Source: an uncultured Christensenella sp. (GTDB lineage: Bacteria > Bacillota > Clostridia > Christensenellales > Borkfalkiaceae). From it: DNA of 64,000 nt. Positions 1 to 6,029 of this stretch are shown piece after piece. Each line of letters opens with the position of its first letter. Position 1 is the first letter of the stretch. The DNA lies in NCBI GenBank assembly GCA_910578565.1, contig CAJTQF010000001.1, forward strand, positions 186,001 through 250,000. Direction: 5' to 3'. The notes under the pieces were generated by a model. That model worked only from the letters and a program-made list of their open reading frames with translations, ran no database searches and was not told the DNA's origin. Made by a program: the position numbers and the translations under genes.

Positions 1-562
1 CTATTTTTGCACTTTCACTTATTCGGACGAAATGCATACGGAAGAAACTTTCAGAAAACAGCTTATGAATTGCTTATACCATTTAGCAAGCCGAAAAGGT
101 TGGCGGTATATAGGGGCTTGGGAACGTGGCGATAAAACCGAACGCCTGCACTTTCACGCTTTAATGTACATACCGCCTAACTCTATGGTTGGTAAGTTGG
201 AAGAACACAACGATTTCAATTTTAAAACGCATAACAGGCAGGTTACAAACCAAAACACTTTCTTCAACGAGCGGTTCGGGCGCAGTGATTTTAACGCTAT
301 ATCACACCAGTCCGAAGTTGAAGACAGTGTTTACTATATGCTCAAATACATAACCAAAAATGACGAGCGTATAGTTTATTCCAAAGGTCTAAAAAGTTAT
401 ATCATTGCAGACATATTAGACGAAGATATTGTATGCCCATACGGAAACGAAGAATGCGAATATAAATTTGTGTTGGCAGACAATTTCACTTGTATAACCT
501 ACGGCGAGATTTTGGGAAAGGTCAGCCCAGAAATTATAGAGAAAATGCCGAAAAGCAACTGA
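1..562 (+). CDS. HUH-type rolling-circle replication initiator / relaxase-like Rep, 5' end outside window
   Basis: The reading frame is open from the left edge (codons YFCTFTYSDE precede the first ATG at 32), so the gene starts outside the window and the ATG at 32 is internal. Counting from that ATG, the HUH metal-binding motif HFHAL lies at residues 40-44 and a Y-x-x-K-Y-x-x-K motif (YMLKYITK) at 102-109, where the nicking tyrosine is expected. Such proteins nick one DNA strand and form a 5'-phosphotyrosine to start rolling-circle replication of plasmids, phages or integrative elements. The base composition is more AT-rich than the chromosomal genes further right, and a serine recombinase follows, so this is most likely the replication gene of an integrated mobile element. 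A plasmid-type or a phage-type initiator cannot be told apart from this fragment. Confidence 0.8.
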   Translation, partial: YFCTFTYSDEMHTEETFRKQLMNCLYHLASRKGWRYIGAWERGDKTERLHFHALMYIPPNSMVGKLEEHNDFNFKTHNRQVTNQNTFFNERFGRSDFNAISHQSEVEDSVYYMLKYITKNDERIVYSKGLKSYIIADILDEDIVCPYGNEECEYKFVLADNFTCITYGEILGKVSPEIIEKMPKSN

Positions 563-610
563 CCGAAATAATTTTGTCGTTTCGACCGACGGAGCGTAAA
601 CGAAAACGCA

Positions 611-704
611 CTCTGTTGCAAGGGTAAAATGCACTACTGGCGTAGCCCTTGCATCAGAGCAGAACGCACTACTGGCGTAGCCCTTGCATCAGAGCAGAAC
701 GCAC
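611..704. repeat. Tandem 35-bp direct repeats with inverted-repeat flank
   Basis: Two perfect head-to-tail copies of a 35-bp unit occupy 631-665 and 666-700, followed by four bases of a third copy (701-704). Each unit contains a short palindrome CTAC-TGGC-GTAG. A segment at 611-624 (CTCTGTTGCAAGGG) is an almost exact inverted copy of CCCTTGCATCAGAG at 646-659, so this DNA can form a cruciform or RNA hairpin. It sits between the Rep gene and the recombinase gene. Iterons or a nicking origin of the element are plausible; a decayed terminator is an alternative. Confidence 0.6.
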
Positions 705-798
705 GAGAGAGAACACGCAAAACAATGCGTTTCCGTTTGTTCGCCCCTTGTCGAAAGACAAAATAAAAAATCTATTTTTAAAGGAGTTTAAAAGAAAA

Positions 799-2291
799 AT
801 GAAAACAGGTTTAAAACAGCGGTTATATATGCAAGATACTCTTGCGATAAACAAACAGAGCAGTCTATCGAGGGGCAGTTAAGAGTTTGTCGGGAATACG
901 CCCAAAGAAACGATATTTTAATTCTCAACACCTATATAGACCAAGCAATGTCGGGAACGAACGACAACCGTCCAGACTTTCAGAAAATGATTAAGGATAG
1001 CGCACGAAAAGAATGGGATTATGTGTTGGTTTATAAGCTTGACAGATTTTCCCGAAATAAATTTGAAGCCACTATTCACAAAAAGATATTGCGTGATAAC
1101 GGCGTAAAAGTTTTATCCGCTATGGAAAACATACCCGACACACCCGAAGGCATTATACTCGAAAGCCTTTTGGAAGGAATGAACCAGTACTATTCAGCAG
1201 AGCTAAGTCAGAAAGTAAAACGTGGAATGCGAGAAACACGGTTAAAAGGTTACTTTCAAGGAGGTAACGTGCTTTACGGTTACAAGTTAGACGGCAGAAA
1301 GTTAGTTATAGACGAGATACATTCGGAAGTCGTAAAACGCATATTTGAAGAATTTTCAAAAGGTATTTGCGTAAGAGAAATAATTGCAAGACTTACGGCG
1401 CAAGGAATTTATAGAAACGGTAAATCTCTTGCTATGAATACAGTTTATAATATCCTGCGTTGCGAGCGTTACACGGGTATTTACAGAAAAGGCGAAGAAG
1501 TCATTGACAATATGTACCCTGCGATTATACCGCAAGATTTGTTTGACAGCGTTCAAGCAATATTGAAAACTTATCAGCACGGCAAAAACAGTATTGAAGT
1601 AACATATCTATTGCGCAACAAATTGAAATGCGGTTACTGCGGACAGTCCATTATAGGCGAGTGCGGAACGGCTAAAAACGGCGAAAGAAAATACTATTAC
1701 AAATGTCGTGGGCGCAAAATGAAGTTGAACGATTGCAAAAAGTCGGCAATGTCAAAAGACGACCTTGAACATTTGATAATTGATACCGTTATATCTGAAT
1801 TAAAGAATACACAAGCGATAGAAAACGCCGTTAAGTATTTAATGGAATTGCAGAATAAAAACGGCAACGAAAACCGATTACTAAACGCTTATATAAAAGA
1901 GCAAAAAGACAATGAACGGGCAATAAACAATATTGTTGCCAATATGGAACGTGGCATTGTGGCGAAAGCAACGAGCAACCGTTTATGCGAGCTTGAAGCA
2001 CGGCAGGAAGAGCTTGAACGGCTTATACTCATAGAGCAAAGCAAGCAAACTGTTAAGATAACCGAAACGCAAATCAGAACATTTTACGAACAAGCGTTAA
2101 AGTACGAACCGCAAATGCTCATTAACTACATAGTAAAAGAAATTATAATGTATGACGACAGAATTGATATAATTTACAATAGCCCTATAATAGAAAGCCC
2201 TGATGATGAAAATCGTCAGGGCTTTGTCTTTAATATGAAGAGTGTCAGACTTGATAAACGCTTGATTTTAATACACTTTATAGTAGTGTAA
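799..2291 (+). CDS. Serine site-specific recombinase of a mobile element, start codon and catalytic domain in different frames
   Basis: The product is a large serine recombinase (resolvase N-terminal domain, Recombinase domain, zinc ribbon, coiled coil) that integrates and excises mobile elements. An ATG at 799 follows AAGGAG (781-786), but its frame stops at 882. The catalytic region YARYSCDKQTEQSIEGQL is encoded in the -1 frame from about 816 and runs without a stop to 2291. Joining the frames at 816 gives MKTGLKTAVIYARYS, about 497 aa with the nucleophile near Ser15. The in-frame ATG at 948 would lose that serine and the first 50 residues. Zinc-ribbon cysteines are seen in CGYCG and in KCRGRKMKLNDC further on. 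The join may be programmed frameshifting or an 11-bp disrupting insertion; as written, a plain reading makes no active enzyme. Confidence 0.8.
808..818 (+). other. Frame-switch site: 11-bp insertion between AAAACA repeats, containing a slippery heptamer
   Basis: After ATGAAAACA (799-807) the sequence GGTTTAAAACA (808-818) intervenes before GCGGTTATATATG. AAAACA occurs at 802-807 and again at 813-818. Deleting these 11 bases would give MKTAVIYARYS in one frame, the usual N-terminus of this recombinase family. The same segment contains T-TTA-AAA (810-816) in the frame of the ATG, a heptamer of the -1 frameshift type; slipping there also restores the catalytic frame. A 6-bp hairpin GCAAGA-TAC-TCTTGC lies at 831-845. 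Confidence 0.6.
2197..2231 (+). terminator. Intrinsic terminator overlapping the 3' end of the recombinase gene
   Basis: GCCCTGATGAT (2197-2207) and ATCGTCAGGGC (2212-2222) form an 11-bp stem with one G-U pair and a GAAA loop, followed by TTTGTCTTT. It lies inside the last codons of the recombinase frame. Confidence 0.7.
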
Positions 2292-2316
2292 CGCATACGG
2301 CAATTTATTCCACAGT

Positions 2317-2440
2317 CCGCTTGACACGAGCCTCTTAGGGGCGTGTTGGTTAGGCAAAGAGCCAAGCCACCAGCCCACAAGGGGCTTTTTGTTTGCCGTT
2401 GGCAGGACAGCCTAACACGCCCCTTTCTCATTTCAAGCGG
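2317..2440. repeat. Long imperfect inverted repeat with nested terminator-like hairpin at the element's right side
   Basis: Arms at 2317-2347 and 2414-2440 share CCGCTTGA, GAG and the 11-bp block AGGGGCGTGTT in inverted orientation. Inside, GGCAAA (about 2353-2358) can pair with TTTGCC (about 2392-2397), and AGCCC/GGGCT (2372-2376/2382-2386) is followed by TTTTGTTT. The position, after the recombinase gene and before the host tRNA cluster, suits an element end, an origin of transfer or a terminator. Confidence 0.5.
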
Positions 2441-2480
2441 CTTTTGCGGCATAAAGTTGCCGTAATGTAAAAATAAGCAT

Positions 2481-2531
2481 AAAAAAATCAGTCTAACACG
2501 AATACTTTTGTGAAATATTCGAATTAGACTG
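2481..2531 (-). terminator. Terminator of the tRNA operon
   Basis: CAGTCTAA (2489-2496) pairs with TTAGACTG (2524-2531), with an inner GAATA/TATTC stem. On the minus strand the stem is followed by seven T (complement of 2481-2487). It lies directly downstream of the tRNA-Glu gene. Confidence 0.8.
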
Positions 2532-2535
2532 AGAT

Positions 2536-2610
2536 TGGTGACCCCTACGGGAATCGAACCCATGTTACCACCGTGAAAGGGTGATGTCTTGACCGCTTGA
2601 CCAAGGGGCC
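2536..2610 (-). tRNA. tRNA-Glu (anticodon UUC)
   Basis: The minus strand gives a full cloverleaf: acceptor GGCCCCT paired with AGGGGTC, anticodon loop CTTTCAC with TTC, T-loop GGTTCGATTCC, and an encoded CCA end (complement of 2536-2538). It is the last gene of a three-tRNA unit. Confidence 0.95.
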
Positions 2611-2681
2611 GGTCATGTGCCGTAAAGCGCATATGCGCTGCGGGCTATAATATATAAATACGCGTTACGCGTTATTATCTT

Positions 2682-2759
2682 TGGTAGCGACGGGTGGATT
2701 CGAACCGCCGACCTGCCGGGTATGAACCGGCCGCTATAGACCAACTAAGCTACGTCGCC
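2682..2759 (-). tRNA. tRNA-Met (anticodon CAU, elongator type)
   Basis: The minus strand folds as a tRNA with acceptor GGCGACG/CGTCGCT, anticodon loop TTCATAC, T-loop GGTTCGAATCC and an encoded CCA. The paired first base (G-C acceptor terminus) and the lack of three consecutive G-C pairs below the anticodon fit the elongator form. A tRNA-Ile2 with CAU, a TilS substrate, resembles this and cannot be excluded from sequence reading alone. Confidence 0.88.
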
Positions 2760-2785
2760 ATGTTCCTGACTGGCAGGATATAATT

Positions 2786-2863
<78 letters not shown>

Positions 2864-2891
2864 ATGTATGCTTTCTTGCAAAAGCCTTATT

Positions 2892-2920
2892 ATTTTATTA
2901 GATAATTAAACTTTTGTCAA
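2892..2920 (-). promoter_or_regulatory. Promoter of the tRNA operon
   Basis: On the minus strand TTGACA (complement of 2915-2920), a 17-base spacer and TAAAAT (complement of 2892-2897) lie upstream of tRNA-fMet, divergent from tilS. Confidence 0.7.
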
Positions 2921-2964
2921 CTGTTTTTAGGGTATATAAAAAATAATTATTTTACCGTCTGCTG

Positions 2965-2993
2965 TTGCAAGCTAAGTTTTGATATGCTATAAT
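2965..2993 (+). promoter_or_regulatory. Promoter of tilS, predicted leaderless transcript
   Basis: TTGCAA (2965-2970), a 17-base spacer and TATAAT (2988-2993). Only six bases separate the -10 box from the ATG at 3000, so the expected transcription start coincides with the start codon. Confidence 0.7.
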
Positions 2994-2999
2994 CTACAT

Positions 3000-4277
3000 A
3001 TGAAAGACCTTGCGGCGTATCGCGGTTTAAAAATATGCGTCGCCCTGTCGGGCGGAAGGGACTCAATTGCCCTTGCGCATTATATTTATTCCAATGCAAA
3101 AGCGTTTTCAATAACCCTTTCTGCAATGAATTGCGACCATTCTATCCGCGGTGAAAGTTCGGCGCGCGACAGTGAGTTTGTAAAAGAGTGGTGCGGGTCG
3201 TTAAAAATTCCGCTGATATTTTTCAAACGTGAACAAACGCAAGACAACAGCGAAAATTCGGCGCGGCTGTGGCGGCTTGAATGTTACCGCAAAGCTCTTA
3301 AAGAGAGCGGCGCGGACGTTATTGCTACGGCGCACCATTTAAACGACAATGCCGAAACCGTGCTTTTCAATCTTGCACGCGGCAGCGGGCTTTGCGGACT
3401 TACGGGAATCTGCGACGGTGAAATAGACGGAGTGAAAATTATAAGACCGTTCATAGCCTGTACCCGCCGCGAAATTGACGAGTATATAGCCGAAAACCAA
3501 CTTGATTTTGTGGAAGACGAAACCAATTCAAGCGACAGATACACGCGCAACAAGATACGTTTGAACGTGCTGCCGGAGCTTGAAAAGGCGGTCCCGCAGG
3601 CGGCTGAATCGATATACCGTTTTTCGCGCCTTGCCGCAGAAGACGAACTTTTTTTTCGGGAGCTTATAAAGGAACGCGGACTTATAGAAGCCGGACCGAC
3701 GTTTGTAAAAATTAATCACTGCGCGCAAAAGCCGCTGTTCAACCGCGCGGCGGTGTCTGCGGTAAGCAGAAACTTTAACAGGCGCGACTACACGGCGCAA
3801 CAGGCGGAAAATCTTTTTGCCTTGCAGTTTGCGGGGACGGGTAAAGCGTTTGAGTTTTTGGGACTTGTAGCGCGCAAGGAAGAGAACTGCATAACCATCG
3901 AAGAAAAGGAGAGCGGCGAAAGCGGACAGGTTCTGTTTTGCGATTACCGCGGTAAAACCTTTTGCGGTCAGCGGCTTGAAATATCCGGAAAAGCCGACGG
4001 AAAGTGTTTGAAATTCGATTTGGATAAAATACCGTCAACCGCCGTCATCCGTTTTATGCGTGCCGGAGATAAATTCAACAAATTCGGCGGCGGGACTAAA
4101 AATCTGGGCGACTATTTTACCGATAAAAAAATTCCCGTGCGGATAAGAAAAAAAATTCCGCTTATTGCGGACGGACAAAACGTTCTTGCGATTTGCGGGG
4201 TGGAAATTTCCGACGGGATAAAGATAACGGAAAAAACGCAAAAAATTTATTATCTCATTTACGGCGGTTTGCCGTAA
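3000..4277 (+). CDS. tilS: tRNA(Ile)-lysidine synthase
   Basis: TilS ligates lysine to C34 of tRNA-Ile(CAU) with ATP, changing both codon reading and aminoacylation; it is cytoplasmic and normally essential. The N-type ATP pyrophosphatase loop SGGRDS is at residues 17-22, followed by the family's conserved TAHHLNDNAET segment and DETN...RYTRNKIR. The length of 425 aa is normal and includes the C-terminal tRNA-binding domain (about 355-425). I chose ATG 3000 over ATG 2979 because a consensus -10 box overlaps the codons of the upstream choice. The gene diverges from the tRNA-fMet-Met-Glu unit and heads the tilS-unknown-hpt group; tilS-hpt adjacency is common in Firmicutes. Confidence 0.93.
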   Translation: MKDLAAYRGLKICVALSGGRDSIALAHYIYSNAKAFSITLSAMNCDHSIRGESSARDSEFVKEWCGSLKIPLIFFKREQTQDNSENSARLWRLECYRKALKESGADVIATAHHLNDNAETVLFNLARGSGLCGLTGICDGEIDGVKIIRPFIACTRREIDEYIAENQLDFVEDETNSSDRYTRNKIRLNVLPELEKAVPQAAESIYRFSRLAAEDELFFRELIKERGLIEAGPTFVKINHCAQKPLFNRAAVSAVSRNFNRRDYTAQQAENLFALQFAGTGKAFEFLGLVARKEENCITIEEKESGESGQVLFCDYRGKTFCGQRLEISGKADGKCLKFDLDKIPSTAVIRFMRAGDKFNKFGGGTKNLGDYFTDKKIPVRIRKKIPLIADGQNVLAICGVEISDGIKITEKTQKIYYLIYGGLP

Positions 4278-4296
4278 ATAGAACACGGAGGGAAGA

Positions 4297-4803
4297 ATGA
4301 ACGATATTGCGGGAAGAGAGTCAAAATTCAAAACGCTTCTTATGCGCAAACTTTCTTCGGACAAGAGATTGAACGTAACCTGCCCCGATTTCAAATATCC
4401 CGCGCCCCTTTTCGTCTACGTGAAAAGCGTAAAGACCGAAAAGACGATAGCGGTAAGGCTGGACGGCGTGGACAAGACCGTAAGGTTCTGGGACTACGTT
4501 GACGACGATTATTCCGGAGAAGACGGTGTATGGGACGAAATGAGCGAAGAAGGACTTGACAGGTTCATAGTAAAACTTTACGGCGTTATGGATAAGGCGG
4601 TAGACGTTGAATTTTTCGGCGCGGACGGCGAGTGCGAAGATTACTGGTCGGGTGTGGAAACAGGCGAAATTACCGCGGCAACCGCACAGAAAACGGTAAA
4701 AAAGCACGGCAAAGAAGTTGATTTTTTACTTGCCAAATACAGCAATTTTTTCGGCGACAGGCAATTTGTTTTCAATAAGGCTTTCGCCGAAGTAAAAAGA
4801 TAA
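4297..4803 (+). CDS. Unrecognised acidic protein between tilS and hpt
   Basis: The gene encodes 168 aa that I do not recognise. A GGAGGG Shine-Dalgarno sequence sits just upstream of the ATG, and the gene lies 19 bases after tilS and 37 bases before hpt, so it is probably cotranscribed with both. The middle of the protein is rich in Asp and Glu (for example VDDDYSGEDGVWDEM). The C-terminal third contains a Lys-rich stretch (KKHGKEVDF). There is no signal peptide or membrane segment, so it should be cytoplasmic. Nothing in the sequence identifies a catalytic motif. Confidence 0.75.
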   Translation: MNDIAGRESKFKTLLMRKLSSDKRLNVTCPDFKYPAPLFVYVKSVKTEKTIAVRLDGVDKTVRFWDYVDDDYSGEDGVWDEMSEEGLDRFIVKLYGVMDKAVDVEFFGADGECEDYWSGVETGEITAATAQKTVKKHGKEVDFLLAKYSNFFGDRQFVFNKAFAEVKR

Positions 4804-4840
4804 AGGCTTAAAGCCGGAATAGAAATACGAAGGAGAATAT

Positions 4841-5377
4841 ATGCATAAAGATTGCGAACGCATAATGCTTACCGAAGATCAGTTACGCTCACGCGTAAAG
4901 GAAGTTGCTTTGCAGGTGGACAAAGTATACAAGGACAAGTGTCCGCTTGTAGTCGGAATTTTAAAGGGAAGTATAATTTTTTACTCGGATTTTATCCGCT
5001 TTTTGACAATGCCCGTCGAACTTGATTTTATGGCGGTTTCGTCATACGGGTCGGGCGCGGTGTCGTCGGGCAAACTCAACATCAAAAAAGACCTTGACAG
5101 GGACGTTAAGGGCAGGGATGTAATTATCGTTGAAGACATTATAGACAGCGGCTTCACGCTTGCCTGCCTTAAAGACCTGCTTTTAAAACGCGGCGCGGCT
5201 TCGGTGTGCATAGTTACACTTCTGGATAAGTTTGAAAGGCGCGAGTACGATATCAAATCGGACTATAATTGCTTTTTGATTGAGAACGAGTTCGTTGTCG
5301 GCTACGGACTCGATTACAACGAGCAGTACCGCCATTTGCCGTACATAGGAATTTTAAAGAGAAGCGTATACGAATAA
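4841..5377 (+). CDS. hpt: Hypoxanthine phosphoribosyltransferase
   Basis: This enzyme converts hypoxanthine or guanine plus PRPP to IMP or GMP in purine salvage. The PRPP-binding motif IIVEDIIDSGFTL spans about residues 95-107; the family usually has DTGLT, so Ser and Phe are conservative variants. The N-terminal GILKGSI loop (39-45) that contacts pyrophosphate is present, as is the C-terminal VVGYGLDYNEQYRHLPYIG region. The 178-aa length is typical. AGGAG precedes the start. In many Firmicutes hpt follows tilS and precedes ftsH; here ftsH is absent and a candidate structured RNA follows. Confidence 0.94.
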   Translation: MHKDCERIMLTEDQLRSRVKEVALQVDKVYKDKCPLVVGILKGSIIFYSDFIRFLTMPVELDFMAVSSYGSGAVSSGKLNIKKDLDRDVKGRDVIIVEDIIDSGFTLACLKDLLLKRGAASVCIVTLLDKFERREYDIKSDYNCFLIENEFVVGYGLDYNEQYRHLPYIGILKRSVYE

Positions 5378-5426
5378 CGGTCGTATTCTGCGCTTGTCCG
5401 AAATTTTATTTTGCCGCTAAAAACAG

Positions 5427-5455
5427 TTGAAAGGTTTAAATTTATGTGATATAAT
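5427..5455 (+). promoter_or_regulatory. Promoter of the candidate structured RNA
   Basis: TTGAAA (5427-5432), a 17-base spacer and TATAAT (5450-5455). The predicted transcription start (about 5462) is the first base of the RNA's closing helix. Confidence 0.7.
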
Positions 5456-5461
5456 AAATTC

Positions 5462-5640
5462 ACCACATTATCTTAAATGTTTTCCTGCAGGCGGTGCGGG
5501 TATGCGCAGGAGCGATAAACGTTCGGCAACGTTTATCTCTTTCTCTATATATTTGCTCTGCGCGGATAAAATTAGATGGTGTGGTAACCTGAAAGAGATA
5601 GCCTTGCAAGGCGCGTCGTTCCGGCGCGCCTTTAATTTTT
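5462..5640 (+). ncRNA. Candidate structured RNA with closing helix, pseudoknot and terminator
   Basis: From the predicted start, 5462-5473 pairs base for base with 5574-5585 (12 pairs, two of them G-U). Within lies a perfect 10-bp hairpin GATAAACGTT-CGGC-AACGTTTATC (5514-5537) and a CCTGC/GCAGG arm (about 5484-5510). Outside the helix GAAAGAGATA (5591-5600) is exactly complementary to TATCTCTTTC (5534-5543), which predicts a pseudoknot or an alternative fold. An 8-bp terminator stem AAGGCGCG/CGCGCCTT (5608-5632) and a T tract end it. The transcript would be about 180 nt. It could be a free small RNA or a leader for the DUF378 gene. I could not match it to purine, T-box, TPP, FMN, lysine or SRP RNA motifs. 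Confidence 0.6.
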
Positions 5641-5694
5641 TTCTCTGAATAAAAATTTTTCAAAAACAGATACTTTTGTTAAGGAGAAAAAAAT

Positions 5695-5934
5695 ATGGTA
5701 ATAGCAAACATAATTTCTTATGTGCTGGTACTTATCGGCGCGCTCAACTGGGGACTTTACGGAATGTTCGATTTCAATTTCGTAAGCTGGGTGTTCCGGG
5801 GACCTCGTACGGTCGGCTCGATAATAATTTACGTGCTTATAACTCTGGCTGCGGTATGGCTTATAATTTCGCCCATTATTTCCGGAAACGGATTAAGGCT
5901 TAATGTCAGAAAGCAAGAGAGCGAAGTTAAATAA
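5695..5934 (+). CDS. DUF378 family small membrane protein
   Basis: The protein is 79 aa with two hydrophobic segments (about residues 3-22 and 40-62). The signature LIGALNWGLYG in the first segment is that of DUF378 (YuzA-like) proteins, whose function is unknown. The tail after the second segment is polar and basic, so it probably faces the cytoplasm. AAGGAG lies nine bases before the ATG. The gene is preceded by the candidate RNA at 5462-5640 and followed by a strong terminator, so it may be monocistronic or controlled by read-through from that RNA. Confidence 0.85.
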   Translation: MVIANIISYVLVLIGALNWGLYGMFDFNFVSWVFRGPRTVGSIIIYVLITLAAVWLIISPIISGNGLRLNVRKQESEVK

Positions 5935-5942
5935 TTTTAAGG

Positions 5943-5983
5943 GCGTTCCTTTTGTCTGTAAGGATGAAAGGAACGCTTTTTTT
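5943..5983 (+). terminator. Intrinsic terminator after the DUF378 gene
   Basis: GCGTTCCTTT (5943-5952) and AAAGGAACGC (5967-5976) form a perfect 10-bp stem followed by seven T. Confidence 0.88.
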
Positions 5984-5988
5984 GTATG

Positions 5989-6017
5989 TTGCAAAAATAA
6001 TTGCATTGTGCTAAAAT
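5989..6017 (+). promoter_or_regulatory. Promoter of the GH3 operon, very short leader
   Basis: TTGCAA (5989-5994), 17-base spacer, TAAAAT (6012-6017). The expected start is about 6024, only about six bases before the ATG at 6030. Confidence 0.6.
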
Positions 6018-6029
6018 AAAACGGTAGTT

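Noticed and set aside
631..704. 35-bp repeats as a CRISPR array
   Set aside because: The units are directly adjacent with no spacers, there are only two full copies and no cas genes.
948..2291. Serine recombinase starting at ATG 948
   Set aside because: This start removes the catalytic serine and half of the resolvase domain; the homologous N-terminus is clearly encoded upstream from 816.
5462..5640. Assignment of the candidate RNA as 6S, SRP or T-box RNA
   Set aside because: No SRP GNAR loop or T-box core is present, and the branched, pseudoknotted fold does not match the 6S rod, so the class was left open.
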